DNA of 45,936 nt from Chlorobiaceae bacterium. GTDB taxonomy: Bacteria > Bacteroidota > Chlorobiia > Chlorobiales > Chlorobiaceae. The notes under the pieces were generated by a model that saw nothing but the letters and a program-made list of their open reading frames with translations, did no database searches and had not been told where the DNA came from. Shown here piece after piece: positions 18,372 through 29,036 of this stretch. Where the stretch lies: contig JAFGER010000006.1 in assembly GCA_016931495.1 (NCBI GenBank), positions 1 through 45,936 of the forward strand, read 5' to 3'. A program made the position numbers and the translations under genes. Each line of letters begins with the position of its first letter. The stretch's first letter is position 1.

Positions 18372-19489
18372 TGGCGTGGTTGGTTTGTTCGTCGTTTCAG
18401 GGCCATGATGCGCCGGTATGACTGGTCGATCCGTTCGGGCGTGATTTGGCCATCATCGACGAGGCGGCGGATGATGGCGTTGGCTTTTTCAGCGATTTCA
18501 GGGTCATAGCTGCCGACGTTGTTGCCGAAGAGCAGCACATCGACGCCCGCGTCAACCGCCAGCCGGATGGCCTGTTCGAGGCCGTAGCGGTCGGCGATGG
18601 CCTTCATCTGCATGTCGTCGCTGATGACCACGCCGCGAAAGCCGAGCTGCTTGCGGAGCACGCCGTCAATCGTCGCCTTCGAGAGCGTCGCCGGGTAACG
18701 GCTGTCGAGCCGTGCGTTGAAGACGTGCGCCGTCATGACCGGATCGGCGTAGCCTTCGCGGATGAGCGTCCGGTAGGGCTCCAGCTCTGTTTTCGACCAG
18801 GTGGCGGTGACGTCGGTGAAATCCTTGTGCGTGTCGGTGGTCGAGCTGCCGTGGCCGGGGAAGTGCTTCAGCGCCGCGATGACGCCATGCTGATGGAAGG
18901 CAGCGACGAAAATTCGCGCCTGCCGGGCGACCACCGCCGGGTCTGCCGAAAAGCTCCGGTCGAGTTTGCCGATGACCGGATTTGCCGGGTTGACGTTCAG
19001 ATCGACATCCGGCGCGAGGTTCATGTTCACGCCGAGGCTTTTGAGCAGCGCGGCGGTCGATCCGGCGGCCTGTTGGGTGGAGTCGGCGTTGTCGAGCTTG
19101 CCGAGGCTGGCGGCGGAAACCGTTGGCGGAAAGCCGCGCGACGGCTTGAGGCGGCAGACGCGCCCGCCCTCCTGGTCGATGGCGATGAAAAGTGGAATCG
19201 CCGACAGGCCTTGCAGCTCCGAGGTGAGACGGCGGAGCTGTTCCGCCGACTCGATGTTGCGCACGGGCGATTTTGACGGCACGTCGTAATCGAAGAGCAC
19301 CACGCCGCCAATCGCGCCTTCCCGTAACGCTTTCCCGAACGCCGGATCGCTTTGCGCGTCCATGCCCCTGAAGCCGATCATGAGCATCTGGCCGATCTTG
19401 ATCGACAGGCTGTCGGGTGCGGATGGGGCGGCCACCGCGGTGGTGAAGCCCAGCAAAAGCAGCAGCGCCGCAAGGAGGGTTTTTTTCAT
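18368..19489 (-). CDS. nagZ: Glycoside hydrolase family 3, beta-N-acetylhexosaminidase (NagZ-like), exported
   Basis: Predicted to remove N-acetylglucosamine from muropeptides or chitin-like substrates. The 373-aa protein has a signal peptide ([20 protein letters not shown]), then the GH3 barrel with [11 protein letters not shown], the NagZ acid/base loop [17 protein letters not shown], and the nucleophile Asp in [12 protein letters not shown]. Only the first GH3 domain is present, as in NagZ. E. coli NagZ is cytoplasmic, so a signal peptide here implies periplasmic action, as in Bacteroidota homologues. Translationally coupled to sixA downstream. Confidence 0.9.
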   Translation of the reverse strand: MKKTLLAALLLLLGFTTAVAAPSAPDSLSIKIGQMLMIGFRGMDAQSDPAFGKALREGAIGGVVLFDYDVPSKSPVRNIESAEQLRRLTSELQGLSAIPLFIAIDQEGGRVCRLKPSRGFPPTVSAASLGKLDNADSTQQAAGSTAALLKSLGVNMNLAPDVDLNVNPANPVIGKLDRSFSADPAVVARQARIFVAAFHQHGVIAALKHFPGHGSSTTDTHKDFTDVTATWSKTELEPYRTLIREGYADPVMTAHVFNARLDSRYPATLSKATIDGVLRKQLGFRGVVISDDMQMKAIADRYGLEQAIRLAVDAGVDVLLFGNNVGSYDPEIAEKANAIIRRLVDDGQITPERIDQSYRRIMALKRRTNQPRQ

Positions 19490-19502
19490 GGGGAAAGGTG
19501 TG

Positions 19503-19538
19503 AAGCCGGGCGGAGCTTTCCGCAGCTCCGCCCGGCTT
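19503..19538 (-). terminator. Strong hairpin downstream of the half ClpB gene
   Basis: A perfect 15-bp stem (19503-19517 with 19524-19538; one arm reads aagccgggcggagct) and a 6-nt loop, 11 nt past the clpB-like stop on the minus strand. No clear U-run follows in the minus-strand direction, so it may stabilise the 3' end or terminate weakly before the GH3 gene. Confidence 0.65.
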
Positions 19539-19549
19539 GCGATTCGGAT

Positions 19550-20866
<1,317 letters not shown>

Positions 20867-20995
20867 AAACAGCTATTCCTGTTGGAGAGTGAAAAGAGAA
20901 ATTATTGATTAAATTTAGAGCCTGATTGTTCAGGTCAAAACAAACCGGCCTCACCCGTTTCAGCCGTTAACTCTTTTTATCAAACCGGACAAAGG

Positions 20996-21838
20996 ATGCA
21001 AAAGTTCTCGATTGGTCCGCTGTCGCTGCCTGGCGCGAAGGGACTGTTTCTCATCGCGGGGCCGTGCCTCATCGAAAGCCGCCAGATGGCGATGGAGGTC
21101 GCCGCCGAGCTCGACCGCATCAGCAGGGAAGAGGATGTCCCGGTCATTTTCAAAGGCTCCTACCGCAAGGCGAACCGCTCCTCGGCCTCTTCGTACACCG
21201 GTATCGGCGACCGCGAGGCGCTCGAAATCCTCGCCGAAGTCAGGGAGCGTTACGGAATGCCGGTTCTGACCGATATTCACGAAACCTCCGAGGTCGAGCT
21301 GGCCGCGTCTTATGTCGATGTGCTCCAGATTCCGGCCTTCCTCTGCCGCCAGACCGACCTGATCGTGGCCGCCGCCTCGACAGGGCTTGCCGTCAACATC
21401 AAGAAGGGGCAGTTCCTCGCGCCGCAGGACATGGCGTATGCCGCCGAGAAGGCCGCTTCGACGGGCAACAAAAAGATCATGCTCACCGAGCGGGGCACCA
21501 CTTTTGGCTACCACAACCTCGTGGTCGATTACCGGGGGCTGCCGATCATGGCCGAATCGGGCTGGCCGGTCATTCTCGACGTCACGCACAGCGTCCAGCT
21601 TCCGGGCGCGGGGGCGGGCGTTTCGGGAGGCGACCGCCGGTTCCTCATGCCGCTGGCCCGCGCCGCCGTCGCTACGGGTGTCGATGGCCTCTTTTTCGAG
21701 GTGCATCCCGACCCGGCGACCGCCATGTCGGACGCCGCCACCCAGGCGCCACTCGCCGGATTCCATGCCATGGTGCGCGAGCTGATGCAGCTTCAGGGCT
21801 GCATGCAGTCGATCCGGGAAACGTTTCATTCACGATAA
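20996..21838 (+). CDS. kdsA: 3-deoxy-8-phosphooctulonate synthase KdsA
   Basis: Condenses phosphoenolpyruvate with arabinose-5-phosphate to give Kdo-8-phosphate for lipopolysaccharide. The 280-aa protein has the KdsA features [47 protein letters not shown] and the C-terminal FFEVHPDP. The metal-dependent class is suggested by Cys in GPCLIE near residue 22. ATG 20996 gives the standard N-terminus. A KdsC-like gene follows 12 nt later. Confidence 0.96.
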   Translation: MQKFSIGPLSLPGAKGLFLIAGPCLIESRQMAMEVAAELDRISREEDVPVIFKGSYRKANRSSASSYTGIGDREALEILAEVRERYGMPVLTDIHETSEVELAASYVDVLQIPAFLCRQTDLIVAAASTGLAVNIKKGQFLAPQDMAYAAEKAASTGNKKIMLTERGTTFGYHNLVVDYRGLPIMAESGWPVILDVTHSVQLPGAGAGVSGGDRRFLMPLARAAVATGVDGLFFEVHPDPATAMSDAATQAPLAGFHAMVRELMQLQGCMQSIRETFHSR

Positions 21839-21850
21839 TCCAATACTGTT

Positions 21851-22423
21851 TTGAGCTCTTTCCAGTTTTTCGGCATGCAGCCCTACCAGGCTGATCCATC
21901 CTCGCAGATCAGCGCAGCCCTTGGCGGCCTCAAGGCGCTGGTCTGTTCGCTTGACGGTGTTCTCAATAGCGGCACGATCACCCTTGACGGCGAGGGGCGC
22001 GAGATGCCCGCGCTTTTTGCCCGTGATCTGGTCGCCATTCGCGAGGCGTTGCAACTCGGCATGAAGGTGGCTGTCATCGCCGGGCGCCAGGCCGGAGCCT
22101 ACCGCCCGCTGCTTGAATCGACAGGCGCAACCGACCTGTTCCTCGATGGCGAGGATCGGCTCGAAGCCTACGAAACGTTCAAGAGCCGCCACGGTTTGCA
22201 GGACGAAGAGTGCGCCTGCATTGCCGATGACATCGACGATCTGGAGATCATGAAGCGGGCCGGACTGCCGGTCACCCCCATCAACGGCGCCGAATACCTG
22301 CGCAATCGCGTGGGCTACATTTCGGTTTACGAGGGCGGCAAGGGGTGCGTTCGGGAGATCGTCGAGATGATCCTCGAACACCAGGGGCGCTGGAAGTACA
22401 GCGAAAAGCAGGCTCAGGGGTAG
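21851..22423 (+). CDS. KdsC-like HAD protein with degraded catalytic motifs
   Basis: A 190-aa member of the KdsC (Kdo-8-phosphate phosphatase) group of HAD proteins by overall layout: motif I region ALVCSLDGVLNSG (29-41), motif II region VAVIAGRQAG, a YRPLLESTGATDLFLDG segment, and motif IV ADDIDDLEIMKRAG (125-138). However, the first Asp of the DxD nucleophile motif is Ser33, the Thr/Ser of motif II is Ala77, and the expected motif III Lys is Arg103. Motif IV keeps its acidic residues. The order kdsA then kdsC-like is a normal operon arrangement. Starts TTG at 21851; ATG 21875 (MQPYQADPSSQ) is an alternative. Either a pseudoenzyme or a repurposed protein. Confidence 0.82.
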   Translation: MSSFQFFGMQPYQADPSSQISAALGGLKALVCSLDGVLNSGTITLDGEGREMPALFARDLVAIREALQLGMKVAVIAGRQAGAYRPLLESTGATDLFLDGEDRLEAYETFKSRHGLQDEECACIADDIDDLEIMKRAGLPVTPINGAEYLRNRVGYISVYEGGKGCVREIVEMILEHQGRWKYSEKQAQG

Positions 22424-22733
22424 TTGATAATGGGTAATGGGCGGCTTGGCGGTTTTGCCGCCGTCATCCATTGCCCATCCTCTTGTCGGGGCGAGCTTGT
22501 GTGTTCGCCCTTTATGGATTCAGGTGTTTCCGCAACTCTCATCAATGTTCCTGCAGGGACGGGCCTTGCGCTACCCTTGTGGGGAATTCAACAATCCTGC
22601 GAGGGCAGCCGCGAGGGTTGCCCCTGCAACTCTTCCGTCGTTGCTCCCCAGCCCATGACCGATCCGCCGTTCGGGCGGCTTTCAAACCCGCCCTACAGGT
22701 CGTTGCACCGAACCATCACGATCACGATCCCCC
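22424..22733. other. Intergenic region with degenerate repeat hairpins, no gene seen
   Basis: About 310 nt between the KdsC-like gene and the convergent 481-aa gene. The open frames here have no recognisable protein features. It contains a hairpin with arms gggcga (22489-22494) and tcgccc (22505-22510), and further C/G-rich, partly self-complementary stretches (gcagggacgggcc... with ...gttgcccctgcaac). These look like remnants of dispersed palindromic repeats and may terminate both convergent transcripts. Confidence 0.5.
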
Positions 22734-24179
22734 TCACTCCTCACTTTTTGAGCAGATGAAGCGGTCGCTGTTCAGAAACTCCGCCATATCGCTGAGCGTT
22801 GCCACGCCCACCACATTGGTGCCGTGGCCGGGCTCGATGTGCACGTCGCCGAGGTAGTCGATCTCCGCTTCAAGCGCCCGCTCCAGCGCGTCGAGCTTGC
22901 CGAGCAGGCTGTAGGCCGCCGATTGCGGGGTCGAGCAGGAGACCGGCGGATTTTCCCTGCCATGCACGCTATACCCTTCCGGAACCAACTTCCCGTCGGG
23001 GTAGTGGTGCCAGTGCGTCATGCCGCTGCCGAAGCGTTCGAGCAGCTCCGGGAAGCGGCTCCCGGGGTGGAGCGTGCGCAAAATGCTTGAAATCATGACG
23101 TTGCCTACGGCATGGGCGATGATGGTCAGGGTGTCGAACGATGGCCGGGTGATGAAGTCCCCGGGCAGGCCCGCCGGCGTGGCCAGCCAGGGTTTGCCGC
23201 CCGCATCGAGGCCGATTTCCACCAGATCGCGTTCGGGGTCGATGGCCGTTTTGCGGCAGCCAGACCGGGTCGTCAGAATGCGCACGCCGGGTACGGGCAC
23301 CAGCAGGCGCCTGCCCGCCACCGTCACCGGCACGAGGTTCCGCCTGTCCGCCTCGCTGCCTGCATCCGCCCCGATGGCCGGTTGCACCGTGGCCGGAAGC
23401 TGGCGGGCGAAGAAGCCGTAGCTCATGCCGCTGCGGTCGTCGAGGTAGCGCGAGACGATCTTGCGGTAGAAGTCGTTCCGGTAGTCGAGCGACTCCCGCG
23501 AGGTGTGGTTCATGAAGCGCGGATTGGAGGCCCACCGACGGCCGCACGCCACGAAATCCCCCGCAATTTTCCGGAACTCCGGTGTCGCGGTATCCAGCGC
23601 CCCGCGCCGCAGCTCCAGGTCGCCGTCGCGTGGCGGCACCACCTGCGCGGTGATTTTCGGGATCAGCGATTCGAGCACGTCGCGCGTTTCCGGCAGCGGT
23701 GTGTCGAAGGTGGTGATGCCGCCATTCATGCTGCACACCGTCCACGACTCGCCGGTCACGTAAATCAGCAGATGCACCATCTCCCAGGCCAGCCGGCTGA
23801 TGACCCCGTCGAGCGTCTCCTGCGGCGTCTGGCCGTCGCGCACCGGCGGCGGCTCGTCGTAAATGCCCACGATGAGGTTGTTGTAGAGCGTCGAGACCCG
23901 GTTGATGGGCAGCAGCTTGTCGGGAAAGCTTCCGGGAGCGATGACCGCCGTGCCAGCCTCGAAGCGCGAAGGCCGCCCGTTTTCCGGCGCGACCGTCACG
24001 CCGCACTGCCGGAACGTCTCTCGCAGGGCGGCGGTGAACTCTCGCAGGCGCGGGCTCAGCTCCGGGGCCGGGCAGAAGGCCACCCGGAGCCGGGTGCTCA
24101 TCGATGCGGGGTCGAGCGGCGTTGCGGTTGGAATGCCGAGAAGCCGGTTCAGCCAGAAGGCGCTGATGCGTTCAGTCAT
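22734..24179 (-). CDS. Conserved-looking 481-aa protein of unknown function
   Basis: I do not recognise a family. The protein starts MTERISAFWLNRLLGIPTAT, has no signal peptide or clear membrane segment, and shows well-formed coding sequence throughout. Landmarks that look functional are YNNLIVGIYDEPPP, GESWTVCSMNGGITTFDTP, FMNHTSRESLDYRNDFY, and a histidine/cysteine-rich C-terminal part, MTHWHHYPDGKLVPEGYSVH then VSCSTPQSAAYSLLGKLDAL and VHIEPGHGTNVVG. The conserved-looking His, Cys, Asp and Glu residues suggest an enzyme, possibly metal binding, but this is inference. It lies upstream of no obvious partner; the nadK stop is 58 nt upstream on the same strand. Confidence 0.8.
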   Translation of the reverse strand: MTERISAFWLNRLLGIPTATPLDPASMSTRLRVAFCPAPELSPRLREFTAALRETFRQCGVTVAPENGRPSRFEAGTAVIAPGSFPDKLLPINRVSTLYNNLIVGIYDEPPPVRDGQTPQETLDGVISRLAWEMVHLLIYVTGESWTVCSMNGGITTFDTPLPETRDVLESLIPKITAQVVPPRDGDLELRRGALDTATPEFRKIAGDFVACGRRWASNPRFMNHTSRESLDYRNDFYRKIVSRYLDDRSGMSYGFFARQLPATVQPAIGADAGSEADRRNLVPVTVAGRRLLVPVPGVRILTTRSGCRKTAIDPERDLVEIGLDAGGKPWLATPAGLPGDFITRPSFDTLTIIAHAVGNVMISSILRTLHPGSRFPELLERFGSGMTHWHHYPDGKLVPEGYSVHGRENPPVSCSTPQSAAYSLLGKLDALERALEAEIDYLGDVHIEPGHGTNVVGVATLSDMAEFLNSDRFICSKSEE

Positions 24180-24237
24180 GGAAAACAGGGGCTCGTGCGT
24201 TGGTCAAGAGTTCGGAGGTTGCAGGCCGGGGCGGAGG

Positions 24238-25089
24238 TCACTGCCCCGTGGGGTGTTCGTGGCTCCAGAGCAGCTTTTTGCGAAGGATTTCGCAGTAGTT
24301 CCTTTTTTCGTTGGCCACCAGATTGACGTGATGCGGCGATTTTTTCACCGTGACCACCTCTCCCGGAGCGAGCAGTTTCTTCTGGATGCCGTCCATTTTC
24401 AGCGGAAACTCCCCCGATTGCGAATCGACCGAAACCTTGATGATTTTGTCGTCGCTGATGACGATCGGCCTGACGGTCAGCATGTGCGGGCAGATCGGCG
24501 TGATGACGAACACGTTCGATTTCGGGGCGATGATCGGGCCGCCCGCCGAGAGCGAGTAGGCCGTCGAGCCGGTCGAGGTGGCGATGACGATGCCGTCGGC
24601 GCGGTAGGAGCCGAGAATTTCGTCATCCAGCCGGATGGTGAAGGCTGGAAGCCGCCGCGATGCGGTGCCCTTTTCGATAATGACATCGTTCAGCGCGGTC
24701 ATCGGCTCTTCCGATTCGAGCGAGGCTTCGAGCTGCGAGCGCGTGTGGATCGAGTAGTTGCCGCTCACCAGATGGCTGACGGCTGTCCACATTTCGTCGG
24801 GGTTGAACTCGGTCAGAAAGCCGAGATCGCCCACGTTGATGCCGAGCACCGGCTTCGAGCGCGAGAAGTGCGAGGCGAGCAGCAGCGTGCCGTCGCCGCC
24901 GAGGGAGACGAAAGCGTCGCAATGCTTGTTGAGATCGGCCTTTTCCTCCCACTTGCCGCTGCCGATGGCCTTGGCGGACTGGAGGTCGAAGACGTAGTCG
25001 ATCGAGCGCGCCTCCAGCCAGGCGACCAGCTCGCGCGCCAGCTCCAGCGCCCTCTCTCTGGTGATGTTGACGATGATGGCCAGCTTCAT
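24238..25089 (-). CDS. nadK: NAD kinase NadK
   Basis: Phosphorylates NAD to NADP. The protein (283 aa) contains the NadK signature [13 protein letters not shown], the [13 protein letters not shown] motif, and the second conserved stretch [22 protein letters not shown] chose ATG 25089 ([14 protein letters not shown]) because it gives an ATGA overlap with the upstream tyrA stop; ATG 25095 would add two residues. Part of the minus-strand run pyrE-tyrA-nadK. Confidence 0.96.
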   Translation of the reverse strand: MKLAIIVNITRERALELARELVAWLEARSIDYVFDLQSAKAIGSGKWEEKADLNKHCDAFVSLGGDGTLLLASHFSRSKPVLGINVGDLGFLTEFNPDEMWTAVSHLVSGNYSIHTRSQLEASLESEEPMTALNDVIIEKGTASRRLPAFTIRLDDEILGSYRADGIVIATSTGSTAYSLSAGGPIIAPKSNVFVITPICPHMLTVRPIVISDDKIIKVSVDSQSGEFPLKMDGIQKKLLAPGEVVTVKKSPHHVNLVANEKRNYCEILRKKLLWSHEHPTGQ

Positions 25090-25952
25090 GGGCATCCCCG
25101 TTTCTGAAGGCGTTGGTAGAGTTCGTTCGCTTCACGGAAGGTCGATTCGAGCGCCTCGTCGTTGCCGCTGCGAATTTCGCGGGCGACTGCGGCAAGCTTG
25201 GCGGCGAAGGCCTCCAGCTCGCTGGCGATATTGCCGCTGTTGGTGCGGACGATGTCGCGCCAGACCGGCCAGGCGCTTCCGGCCAGCCGCGTCGCGGAGG
25301 CGAACCCCGGGCCCGAGTGCTCGACGTTGTCGCGGCAGTGCTGCGCCAGCACGGTCGAGACGAGCTGCGGCAGGTGGCTGATGTTGGCGTAAATGCGGTC
25401 GTGCTCTTCGGGACTCATGGCGGCCACGTAACATCCGGCGGCGCGGAGCAGACCGGCCAGCTCGGCGGCTGGGCCGGAGCCGGGCAGCTCGTCGCCGGAG
25501 CAGATGATGACCGTGCGCTCGCAGAGCAGCTCCGGCGAGGCTGCGCAGTAGCCCTGCTGTTCACGCCCGGCGATGGGATGCATGCCGATGAAGTTGATGC
25601 CGAGCGCTTCGGCTCTTTCGGCGATGTCGGCCTTGGTGCTCGACACGTCGGTCACGAGCGCGTTGGCCGGTGCGTACTGCCGGACGGCGTCGAGCAGGGC
25701 GATGTTGGCCCGTACCGGCGCGCAGAGCACGATGAGGTCGGCATTGTACAGCCGCGCCGGATCGGCCTCGAAGCGGTCGAGTCCGAAACCGGCGGTGATG
25801 GCCGCGATGTCTCCGGCATCGAAGCCGGGATCGAAACCGATCATTTCGATCTTCTGCCCGGTCGCTTCGGCGGCGCGTTTGAGCGCCTGCATCAGCGACG
25901 TGCCGATCAGCCCGAGTCCGGCGAACGAAATGGTGTGGATGCCTTGCCGCAT
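25086..25952 (-). CDS. tyrA: Prephenate dehydrogenase TyrA
   Basis: Oxidatively decarboxylates prephenate (or dehydrogenates arogenate) on the way to tyrosine. The 288-aa protein starts [20 protein letters not shown], with the NAD-binding [17 protein letters not shown] and the catalytic His region [15 protein letters not shown] follow, and the helical dimerisation domain holds [18 protein letters not shown] 25952 was chosen since it lies 8 nt past the pyrE stop and gives the standard N-terminus; upstream sequence in frame belongs to pyrE. No chorismate mutase or ACT domain is fused. Overlaps nadK by 4 nt. Confidence 0.94.
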   Translation of the reverse strand: MRQGIHTISFAGLGLIGTSLMQALKRAAEATGQKIEMIGFDPGFDAGDIAAITAGFGLDRFEADPARLYNADLIVLCAPVRANIALLDAVRQYAPANALVTDVSSTKADIAERAEALGINFIGMHPIAGREQQGYCAASPELLCERTVIICSGDELPGSGPAAELAGLLRAAGCYVAAMSPEEHDRIYANISHLPQLVSTVLAQHCRDNVEHSGPGFASATRLAGSAWPVWRDIVRTNSGNIASELEAFAAKLAAVAREIRSGNDEALESTFREANELYQRLQKRGCP

Positions 25953-25960
25953 CTGCCCGG

Positions 25961-26542
25961 TCAGCTTTTGGCGTTGGCTCGGCTGCCCGGCGCGTCGATC
26001 GGAATCCCCTCCTTGCAGAGCGGGCACTCCTCGGGCGCGTAGCTCACCACCTCCATCGTGAGTAGCGAGAACTGCCGCTCGGCGAGCTTTACCTTGCCGT
26101 TGCTGCGGTCAACCACCGAGGCGACGCCCGCCACCGTAGCTCCGACGGCCTTGACCAGTTCGATCACCTCAGCGACGGAGCCGCCGGTGGTGATCACATC
26201 CTCGACCACGAGCACCTGTTCGGACGGGTCGATGGAGAAGCCGCGCCGGATCATCATCACGCCCTCCTTGCGCTCGGCGAAGATGGTCCTGACGCCGAGC
26301 TGCCGCCCGACCTCCGTGCCGACAACGATGCCGCCGATGGCGGGCGAAATCACCGTCGTGATACCGTGATCCCTGAAGTGGTCAGCAATTTCACCGCAGA
26401 TTGCCGAAAGGTATTCAGGGTACTGCAAGACCTTGGCGCACTGGAAGTAGGAGTTGCTGTGGCGGCCTGACGTGAGTTTGAAGTGGCCATCGAGCAAGGC
26501 GCCGCTCGACTTGAACATGGCGAGGGTTTCCGAATTGGTCAT
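25961..26542 (-). CDS. pyrE: Orotate phosphoribosyltransferase PyrE
   Basis: Joins orotate to PRPP to give orotidine-5'-phosphate in pyrimidine synthesis. The 193-aa protein has [16 protein letters not shown] near the N-terminus, FAERKEG, and the PRPP-binding loop [13 protein letters not shown]. The start [15 protein letters not shown] (ATG 26542) was picked by family length; an open extension of 34 residues upstream is not family-like. The C-terminus carries a [16 protein letters not shown] tail common in the larger PyrE subgroup. It begins the pyrE-tyrA-nadK run. Confidence 0.95.
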   Translation of the reverse strand: MTNSETLAMFKSSGALLDGHFKLTSGRHSNSYFQCAKVLQYPEYLSAICGEIADHFRDHGITTVISPAIGGIVVGTEVGRQLGVRTIFAERKEGVMMIRRGFSIDPSEQVLVVEDVITTGGSVAEVIELVKAVGATVAGVASVVDRSNGKVKLAERQFSLLTMEVVSYAPEECPLCKEGIPIDAPGSRANAKS

Positions 26543-26678
26543 GGAGGAAAAACGGTCAGTTATGCGTGAGAAGTGTCGTCCTGAGCATCCCGAACAAAGA
26601 GATGCCCAACGGTTAAGATACAGAAGCCTGTTTGAAATGTTCAACCTAAAATAACGGACGAATGGCTCGCAACCTCGT

Positions 26679-27104
26679 TCAGGTGCGGCTGTCCAGCCAG
26701 CCTTGCAGAATCAGGCAGGCCGCGGCGGTGTCGAGCCGCCCCTTCTCGTTGCGCTTTTTGCGGCTTGCCCCTGAACCGGCCAGAATCTTCATCGCCGAGC
26801 GCGACGAGCGGTGTTCATCCGCCGTTTCTATCGGCACGCCCGGTAGCGCCGCCCGAAGCTCTTCGATGAAGCGGTCCACCACCGCAGTCATGCGGTTCTC
26901 CTCTCCCCTGTCGCTCAGCGGATAGCCCACCACGATCAGCCCGATTCCCTCCTCGCTGCGCACCTTCGTCAACGCCCCGAGCAGTCCCGGCATATCGAAC
27001 GTGCCCACCGGCTGGGCGAACATCCCGAGAGGATCGCTTTTGGCCACGCCAATGCGTTTGGTGCCGAAATCGATGCCGATGATGCGCTGGCGGGTTGGTT
27101 GCAT
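26679..27104 (-). CDS. ruvX: RuvX/YqgF, Holliday-junction-resolvase-like RNase
   Basis: RNase H-fold protein involved in 16S rRNA 5'-end maturation and formerly proposed as a Holliday junction resolvase. The 141-aa product has [16 protein letters not shown] (first catalytic Asp), [13 protein letters not shown], and the C-terminal acidic motif region DEHRSSRSA, with [15 protein letters not shown] at the end. ATG 27104 ([14 protein letters not shown]) gives the normal start; a TTG 13 codons upstream is less likely. Confidence 0.93.
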   Translation of the reverse strand: MQPTRQRIIGIDFGTKRIGVAKSDPLGMFAQPVGTFDMPGLLGALTKVRSEEGIGLIVVGYPLSDRGEENRMTAVVDRFIEELRAALPGVPIETADEHRSSRSAMKILAGSGASRKKRNEKGRLDTAAACLILQGWLDSRT

Positions 27105-27297
27105 GGTGGATGGCTGAAGGTTCAGTGCTGCAATGAAAGGCAAGCAAAAAGACGGGATCGGTCAGCTCATGCAGTCATGAGTCAAAAAAAACAAGCCACA
27201 CCGGTTTTGAGGTTTCCAAGAGGGGGAGGAAAGCCTCTGGCCGGCATGGCGGAAGCCTGACCGTGCTGAAATTGCAGCGACCGGAAGCGGAAAGAGG

Positions 27298-27474
27298 TTA
27301 CGCTTCGGCTTTTTTGCTGAGCTGCTCCTGCGAGATCATGAAGAGGGCGGCCACCACGCCGGGAATCCAGCCCCAGAGGGTGAGAAGTCCGGTGAGCATG
27401 ATCGTTCCGGCTTCTTTGTTCGTGACGGCGGCTGGCGGCAGGATGAAAGCCAGGATCAGGCGGCGAATGTCCAT
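27298..27474 (-). CDS. YqaE/Pmp3-family small membrane protein
   Basis: A 58-aa hydrophobic peptide starting MDIRRLILAFILPPAAVTNK and containing LTGLLTLWGWIPGVVAALF. The first segment with the conserved LPP and the second with L-x-x-GWIPG are the Pmp3/YqaE pattern: two transmembrane helices, associated in other organisms with salt, cold or membrane-potential stress. A GGAG ribosome-binding site lies about 8 nt upstream of the ATG. The last residues are charged (SQEQLSKKAEA). A 233-nt AT-rich gap precedes it and would hold the promoter. Confidence 0.85.
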   Translation of the reverse strand: MDIRRLILAFILPPAAVTNKEAGTIMLTGLLTLWGWIPGVVAALFMISQEQLSKKAEA

Positions 27475-27707
27475 GATGATCTCCAGGTTTGAAGGTTATA
27501 CTATTTCAATCTTGAAATTTACGATTTGAAGCGACAACAATCAATGGAAAACCGGCATGGAGGCTTCGGTGAGCGCCGTGTCGCGCCTCTTCAGAAAAAA
27601 ACGCCAACTTGCTTTTTAGGGCTGAAATCGTAAATTATAAGCCCTTGCTGCAAACGCCTCCAAGCTGTTTACCGCCCAAGGATTCGTAAACTAAACGACA
27701 GATCAAC

Positions 27708-28013
27708 TTGTACAATAAGATTCATCCTGACGTGGTCCTGGATGAGGTTGACGAGGTTCTTGACGAACCTAACTACAATAATTTCAACACGTCGCCGGAC
27801 CCTCCGAGTCCTTACGCCGACCTTGAAAAGAAGTATCGTAAGAACAAATTCAACAAAGCTCGCAAAAACGCTCCCACCGAACTGTACGGTACTCACGGGC
27901 TTGTCCCGGTCAACGGTTCCATGCCGACTGGCAAAAAATTTCAGAAGAAACGAAACAAAAAGGCTGTGGCTCACAAGCCGCTCAAGAATTCGAACGGCAA
28001 AAGAAACGCCTGA
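27708..28013 (+). CDS. Small, highly basic hydrophilic protein of unknown function
   Basis: Not recognised. The frame ends in NSNGKRNA and has an acidic N-terminal part (DEVDEVLDEPNYNNFN), a proline-rich bridge (TSPDPPSPYADLEKKY) and a strongly basic lysine/asparagine-rich C-terminal half (KKFQKKRNKKAVAHKPLKNS). Codon use looks like real coding sequence (mostly C/G third positions with Asn, Lys and Pro codons), although the protein is low in complexity and lacks hydrophobic segments, so it is probably disordered. The start is uncertain: TTG 27708 or GTG 27732; neither has a good ribosome-binding site. A nucleic-acid-binding role is only a guess from charge. Confidence 0.5.
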   Translation: MYNKIHPDVVLDEVDEVLDEPNYNNFNTSPDPPSPYADLEKKYRKNKFNKARKNAPTELYGTHGLVPVNGSMPTGKKFQKKRNKKAVAHKPLKNSNGKRNA

Positions 28014-28155
28014 ACGCTTGCGCCCGGCTGGCCCGGCCCGTTCCTGACGGGCAGTCCTGAGAGGGCCTGCTGATCGATCGCTGAAAAGCCTCCGGATTTC
28101 CGGTTTCGCACCGTGACGACCGTGACGGATACTCCTTTTTCTTGCAAGGTTCTTT

Positions 28156-28959
28156 ATGACCATTGAAATTCAGGCTCATCGCGGAGCCAGGTCGTTCTTT
28201 GCCGAGAACACCCTTCAGGCCTTCTGCAAGGCGGCCGATCTGGGGTGCGGCGTGATTGAACTCGACCTGTGCGTCTCGAAAGACCGCCGGATTGTCGTTG
28301 CGCATGATCCGTGGATCGAGAACGTTCCGGATGACGGCGCGGCGCGGCGCTGGCTCTACTCGATGAGCTATGACCAGATCGCCCGGTACGATTGCGGCGC
28401 GGTTTCACCCCGCTTTCCGCTTCAGCAGCGCGTCAGGGCGGTGCGCCCGACGCTTCCGGAGGTGTTCGATGCGGTTGAAGCGCATCTGCAGCGCCTCGGA
28501 AGGCCGGGAGCGATGATTTACAATCTCGAAGTGAAGTCCTGGCCGCATCGGGACGGCATTGCCCATCCATCTCCGGCGGAGTATGCGGCGCTGGTGCTGC
28601 GCGATATCGCCGCCTCGGGTCTCGAAAAACGCATCCGCCTCCAGTCGTTCGATAGCCGCATCCTGAGCGAAGCGAACGCGCTGATGCCCGGTTTGACCTT
28701 TGGTTTGCTGGTCGAGGAGCGCGCCGCGCTTGCCCGCTTTCCGGCTCATCCGGGTTTCGTGCCGGAGTATGTGAATCCGCGCTTCGATCTGGTTGACGCG
28801 GCGCTGCTCGGGCGCCTGCATGGCATGGGGGCGAAAGTTGTGGTCTGGACGGTCAACGCTCCGGAGGAGATGCTCAGGATGAAGCGGCTCGGCGTTGACG
28901 GCATCATTACCGATCATCCCGAAATCGCCCTCCACCTGCCGGGTCTGCTTGACGGGTGA
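28156..28959 (+). CDS. Glycerophosphodiester phosphodiesterase (GDPD family)
   Basis: Hydrolyses glycerophosphodiesters to glycerol-3-phosphate and an alcohol. The 267-aa protein starts MTIEIQAHRGARSFFAENT, with the catalytic His-Arg and the metal-binding Glu, then VIELDLCVSKD, VVAHDP with the second His, NLEVKSW and, at the C-terminus, VVVWTVNAPEEMLRMKRLGVDGIITDHP, all standard GDPD features. No signal peptide is seen, so it is cytoplasmic. AAGG lies a few bases upstream of the ATG. It stands alone on the plus strand. Confidence 0.93.
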   Translation: MTIEIQAHRGARSFFAENTLQAFCKAADLGCGVIELDLCVSKDRRIVVAHDPWIENVPDDGAARRWLYSMSYDQIARYDCGAVSPRFPLQQRVRAVRPTLPEVFDAVEAHLQRLGRPGAMIYNLEVKSWPHRDGIAHPSPAEYAALVLRDIAASGLEKRIRLQSFDSRILSEANALMPGLTFGLLVEERAALARFPAHPGFVPEYVNPRFDLVDAALLGRLHGMGAKVVVWTVNAPEEMLRMKRLGVDGIITDHPEIALHLPGLLDG

Positions 28960-29036
28960 CCTCGGGGCTTTTCCCGATTCAGCCGATTGTCCAGGGGGTT
29001 ATCCATCCCGCCCGCTTCGTCGCCCGCAGCGGATCG

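Noticed and set aside
22424-22759. Three overlapping short open frames downstream of the KdsC-like gene
   Set aside because: They run through hairpin-rich repeat remnants, show no family features, and overlap the convergent gene end.
27742-28047. Alternative +1 frame over the small basic protein
   Set aside because: Arg/Thr/Leu-rich frame-shift translation; codon use favours the 27708 frame.
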